A stretch of DNA of 8,895 bases from Oscillospiraceae bacterium (GTDB lineage Bacteria; Bacillota; Clostridia; Oscillospirales; Ruminococcaceae), in NCBI GenBank assembly GCA_015067375.1, contig SVMQ01000076.1, positions 1-8,895 of the forward strand, in the 5' to 3' direction. The notes under the pieces were generated by a model that worked only from the letters and a program-made list of their open reading frames with translations, did no database searches and was not told the origin of the DNA. Shown piece by piece: positions 6,289 through 8,895 of this stretch (positions are counted from its first letter, which is position 1; each line of letters starts with the position of its first letter). The translations under genes were made by a program, and so were the position numbers.

Positions 6289-6888
6289 ATGGCGATCAAG
6301 GATAATCTGAAAAAGCTGCATTACAACTCACCCGTGGTGCTTACCTATGCTGCAATATGCGTTGTGATGCTGGCACTGGACTTTATAACCGCAGGATGGA
6401 TGAACAAACATCTTCTGGTATGCTACGGACATCCCAGCCTGATCGATCCGCTGACCTATGTGCGCGGACTTCTGCACGTTGTTGGACACGCGGGATGGGA
6501 TCACCTCTTCAACAATCTGATACTGCTGCTTCTTGTCGGCCCCACAGTTGAGGAGCGCTACGGCAGCAGCAACCTTGTGATAATGATCGTCTGCAACGCT
6601 GCCATCACCGCAGTCATCAACGGAGTGCTGTTCTCCACGGGCATCATCGGCGCAAGCGGCGTTGTATTCATGATGATAATCCTCAGCGCATTCACTAATA
6701 TGCAGAAGGGTCGCATCCCGATAACGCTTATCCTCGTGTCGCTGCTGTACCTCGGCAGGGAGATCACCACTGCACTCGCAAGTCCCAACGACGGCATATC
6801 ACAGATGGCGCACATCGTAGGCGGTGTTGTGGGTCTGCTGTTCGGTATCTACTACTACAAGATGAAATTTTCACGCAGAAGCTCATAA
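6289..6888 (+). CDS. Rhomboid family intramembrane serine protease
   Basis: Rhomboids cleave transmembrane segments of other proteins inside the bilayer, using a Ser-His dyad. AAAGGAG (6275-6281) sits seven bases before the ATG. At 199 residues this is the compact six-helix form without extra domains. Helices lie at about 17-36, 71-85, 95-117, 121-138, 144-158 and 172-190. Key residues are the GASG motif at 121-124 with catalytic Ser123, and His175 in AHIVGG of the last helix. The HAGWDHLFNN motif of helix 2 (67-76) has His72 and Asn76 four residues apart, matching the oxyanion-stabilising pair of the family. VEERYG at 87-92 ends the second-helix region. The substrate cannot be read from the sequence. 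It is the last plus-strand gene and is followed at once by a strong terminator. Confidence 0.93.
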   Translation: MAIKDNLKKLHYNSPVVLTYAAICVVMLALDFITAGWMNKHLLVCYGHPSLIDPLTYVRGLLHVVGHAGWDHLFNNLILLLLVGPTVEERYGSSNLVIMIVCNAAITAVINGVLFSTGIIGASGVVFMMIILSAFTNMQKGRIPITLILVSLLYLGREITTALASPNDGISQMAHIVGGVVGLLFGIYYYKMKFSRRSS

Positions 6889-6893
6889 ACAAA

Positions 6894-6930
6894 AGCAGCC
6901 TGAGAGAATAACTCTCGGGCTGCTGTTTTT
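6894..6930 (+). terminator. Intrinsic terminator shared by convergent genes
   Basis: Arms 6894-6906 and 6912-6924 form 13 pairs, one of them T-G, around an AATAA loop. GTTTTT follows on the plus strand, giving a textbook terminator six bases after the rhomboid stop. On the minus strand the T-G pair becomes an A-C mismatch, and a broken T run (TTTTGTTT) follows, so it should also stop the opposing operon, perhaps less strongly. The minus-strand stop codon (6929-6931) overlaps the plus-strand T tract, leaving only 40 bases between the two coding regions. Confidence 0.9.
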
Positions 6931-7564
6931 ATTCATCGCCTTTTGTGATGCTGTTGAAGAACTCCTGTGCGCGCTCGCCGCGCGTGGAGGTCTTTTTCTT
7001 CTGGTCGCGCTGTCTGCTCTCAAACTGGGACATGACCGCTTCGCTGTTGACTGTAAGCTGCACTTCCTCGCGCAATCCCGCATTTACCTCAAGATAATAA
7101 AACGGCGTATGCTCCGTATCAAGCAGCTCCGCATTGGGTGAGAAAACAAATCTGTAACGCACCGTGCGTATTCCTGTAACTATCGCTACGGTGTAGCCGC
7201 GAAGCCGCTCCTTTTTGCGTATCGGCGTGTATATCACCTCTGAGATATCGCTGTAATAGAATATCTCGCGCTGCGCTTTCGGGCCGATCACCTCGAACTC
7301 CGTTTCGCGCGCTGTATACTCGCAGCCCTGACCCGAGCCAAGCACCAGCCTTGCTATCAGCGCAACGACGAATGTACCGAGGCACACGAACAGCGCCGTC
7401 CACATAAGCTTTCCGACGATACCGCCGAAATCTATCAGGCACAGCACCAGCACCGCCAGCGCCAGTATCAGCGCGGACAGCGACACCGTGCCGCATATCT
7501 CCGCGGACTTGCTTGAGCAGGTGAAGCTTCCCCTGCGCTGAAGTATCTTCTTTTCGTTATCCAT
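6929..7564 (-). CDS. Two-helix membrane protein, paralogue of the upstream gene
   Basis: This 211-residue protein belongs to a family I do not recognise. GGGAGG (7571-7576) lies six bases before the ATG and touches the stop codon of the upstream gene, indicating an operon. Order: a short N-terminus DNEKKILQRRGSFTC; membrane helices at about 27-45 and 52-74; then a soluble, probably cytoplasmic domain with alternating beta strands to about 165, and a charged tail. The soluble domain carries CEYTA at 81, REIFYYSD at 99-106, RGY at 122, a YRF strand near 137 and TPFYYLEVNAG at 153-163, all shared with the neighbour at 7576-8280. The strand-rich layout after a helical hairpin resembles bacterial PH-like membrane proteins, but that is a fold guess. 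No catalytic motif is visible. Confidence 0.88.
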   Translation of the reverse strand: MDNEKKILQRRGSFTCSSKSAEICGTVSLSALILALAVLVLCLIDFGGIVGKLMWTALFVCLGTFVVALIARLVLGSGQGCEYTARETEFEVIGPKAQREIFYYSDISEVIYTPIRKKERLRGYTVAIVTGIRTVRYRFVFSPNAELLDTEHTPFYYLEVNAGLREEVQLTVNSEAVMSQFESRQRDQKKKTSTRGERAQEFFNSITKGDE

Positions 7565-7575
7565 AGGCTGCCTCC

Positions 7576-8280
7576 CTAATCATCAAATCCGCGATATTGC
7601 TGCTGTTTCTCCTCCTCAAGCTGCCGCACACCACGCTGAACCATCATTGCCGCAACATCCTCGAAAGTTATACCGGACGGCTCGTCGGAATACTCCATTA
7701 TACCGCTGTTTACGGCGAGAAAATAGAACGGTGTATCCTCAAAATCGGTCATCAGTTTCTTGTCGCTGTAGATGTAGCGATACTGCACCTCTCGCACGCC
7801 CGTTTCTATCGTCACAAGATAGCCGCGCTTTACCCCGTAAAGCGTCAGCGGCTCGCGGTGCACTGCATATACATCACTGTAGTAGAATATCTCCCTGCGC
7901 CGCGCGGGGCCCTCTACAACGAACTCCTTCTGCTCCGCCCTGTAGCTACACTCCCTGCCGATGGTCGCTATCGCAACGATGACACTTCTGACGATCAATC
8001 CGACAAGAAAAAACAACAGAAACAGCGACCATTTCGCCTCAAAAAGATCAGGATCCTCAAACGGCTTGTAAAGTCGGGTCATAATAAACCAATACGCTGT
8101 ATTCACCGCGCAAAGTATGTCTGCCGTAAACACGAACACCCTTTCATACGGATGCGCGCACTTGAATGTTCCGCGGCGCAGTATCTTCTTCTCATCATCA
8201 AGCTCAAAACCTGTGGCATCACCGGACGACGCATTCGGCTTCACCAGTGAAACACGCGGCTTTTTCCGCAAATTGACCAT
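7576..8280 (-). CDS. Two-helix membrane protein, paralogue of the downstream gene
   Basis: This 234-residue protein starts at an ATG with GGAGGAG (8285-8291) upstream, 16 bases after the dGTPase gene ends. A basic N-terminal extension of about 27 residues, absent from its paralogue, precedes DDEKKILRRGTFKC (28-41), which aligns with residues 2-16 of the next protein. Membrane helices lie at about 48-68 and 84-107. The soluble part shares CSYRAE at 111, FVVEGP at 120-125, REIFYYSD at 129-136, KRGY at 151, TG.RxVxYR at 160-168 and TPFYFLAVNSG at 183-193. The C-terminal tail is rich in E and Q. Conservation sits in the soluble domain while the helices differ, suggesting a ligand or partner site there. 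Function unknown. Confidence 0.88.
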   Translation of the reverse strand: MVNLRKKPRVSLVKPNASSGDATGFELDDEKKILRRGTFKCAHPYERVFVFTADILCAVNTAYWFIMTRLYKPFEDPDLFEAKWSLFLLFFLVGLIVRSVIVAIATIGRECSYRAEQKEFVVEGPARRREIFYYSDVYAVHREPLTLYGVKRGYLVTIETGVREVQYRYIYSDKKLMTDFEDTPFYFLAVNSGIMEYSDEPSGITFEDVAAMMVQRGVRQLEEEKQQQYRGFDD

Positions 8281-8296
8281 AATGCTCCTCCGTTGC

Positions 8297-8895
8297 TCAG
8301 GAAATTCCGCTTATCTCGCGGTAAAGCTCCCGTGCGAAGCCGTCTGTCATTCCGCAGACGTAGTCCGTCACAAGCATAAGGCGGTGATAAGCCTGCTCTG
8401 CCTCGCTCTTTCCCTCGCACTCCATGCGGCATATCTTGACGTAATTCGGAGAGATGACAGATATCAGCTTGTCGTCCGTGATGCGCTGCTGCGGTGTATC
8501 GAAGCGAAGCGCTGCACCTGTCAGCTTATCCAGCAGGAAGCTCATCATCGTTTCCACAGACAGCTCTATCTTCAATATCTCCTTGGAAGTGAACGCATAT
8601 CTGTATGCGATGTCGCTGAATGCATCGGCAAGCACTGCCGCTCTCGAACACGCAAGCAGCTCACGCTTCATCTCGCCGCGCATTATGAGATCGTAATTCT
8701 CTGTGAATGCATCCGCCGCCGAGTATATCAGCGTACCCTGCATACTTACTAACCAGTTCTGCACCGCATTCTCATCGGGGTCGGGCATAGCCTTTGACAG
8801 CGCCATTTCGTGGCAGTGACGAAGCCTTTCTGCCGCGGCTCTGAGCGTCGTAAGCTGTGCCTCGTCGCACTTCGATGTGTAGCGCTCGGACGACA
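8297..8895 (-). CDS. dgt: Deoxyguanosinetriphosphate triphosphohydrolase, C-terminal part
   Basis: The frame is open from the TGA at 8297-8299 to the right edge: 198 codons plus two bases, with no stop. The true start and the catalytic HD domain therefore lie outside the window, and an internal methionine at 8806 is not the start. The end of the protein, LVTDYVCGMTDGFARELYREISGI, is split here as LVTDYVCGMTD then GFARELYREI; this DYxxGMTDxxA motif is typical of the C-terminal helices of dGTPase/dNTPase proteins. The rest is helical, as expected of that region. The enzyme hydrolyses dGTP, or related dNTPs, to the nucleoside and triphosphate in the cytosol. It is first in a minus-strand operon with two paralogous membrane proteins. 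The motif supports the family; substrate range cannot be judged without the HD part. Confidence 0.82.
   Translation of the reverse strand, partial: SSERYTSKCDEAQLTTLRAAAERLRHCHEMALSKAMPDPDENAVQNWLVSMQGTLIYSAADAFTENYDLIMRGEMKRELLACSRAAVLADAFSDIAYRYAFTSKEILKIELSVETMMSFLLDKLTGAALRFDTPQQRITDDKLISVISPNYVKICRMECEGKSEAEQAYHRLMLVTDYVCGMTDGFARELYREISGIS

Noticed and set aside
6245..6310. 21-codon ORF overlapping the rhomboid start, preceded by AGAGGTG
   Set aside because: The peptide has no recognisable features, the ribosome site is mediocre, and the ATG sits beside a hairpin; not enough to call a gene.
8297..8806. A complete 169-residue protein starting at the methionine at 8806
   Set aside because: The frame stays open upstream to the window edge, there is no ribosome site before that methionine, and the C-terminal motif belongs to the much longer dGTPase family.

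Overview
The window reads as chromosomal DNA of a Gram-positive anaerobe, most likely a Ruminococcus-like member of the Bacillota (Oscillospiraceae). I base this on purine-rich Shine-Dalgarno sequences before most genes, two promoters close to the sigma-A consensus (both TTGAAA, 17-bp spacer, TATTAT or TAGAAT), mixed-composition codons, and a gut-type mix of a GH27 glycosidase and a cache-type chemoreceptor. The genus is an inference. I see no rRNA, tRNA, insertion sequence, phage gene or CRISPR array.

Layout, left to right. (1) Minus strand, cut by the left edge: a protein of unknown function with a CxxC pair. (2) Minus strand: a very long methyl-accepting chemotaxis protein with about 260 cytoplasmic residues, including a K/E/P repeat, ahead of its first membrane helix. 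A hairpin terminator separates it from gene 1. (3) A gene-poor stretch of roughly 550 bp holds two divergent promoters, two palindromes and an unusual 5' leader for the next gene. (4) Plus strand: a GH27 alpha-galactosidase-family enzyme, overlapped by one base (TAATG) by a small cytosolic protein of unknown function, then a compact six-helix rhomboid protease. A strong hairpin terminator follows. (5) Minus strand, converging on that terminator: two adjacent paralogous two-helix membrane proteins of an unrecognised family, transcribed downstream of the 3' part of a dGTP triphosphohydrolase gene that runs off the right edge. Spacing in this last group (16 and 11 bp, with internal ribosome sites) indicates one operon.

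Functionally, the GH27 enzyme should release terminal sugars (alpha-galactose most likely) from plant oligosaccharides. The divergent chemoreceptor shares its promoter region, so the two might be co-regulated, but nothing in the sequence proves a shared signal. The minus-strand operon pairs dNTP turnover with two membrane proteins whose role is unknown. The observations most worth following are the chemoreceptor's N-terminal repeat extension and its altered hairpin tip, the stacked translation starts in front of the glycosidase, and the tandem paralogous membrane-protein family. I found no convincing evidence of a complete new multi-gene system.
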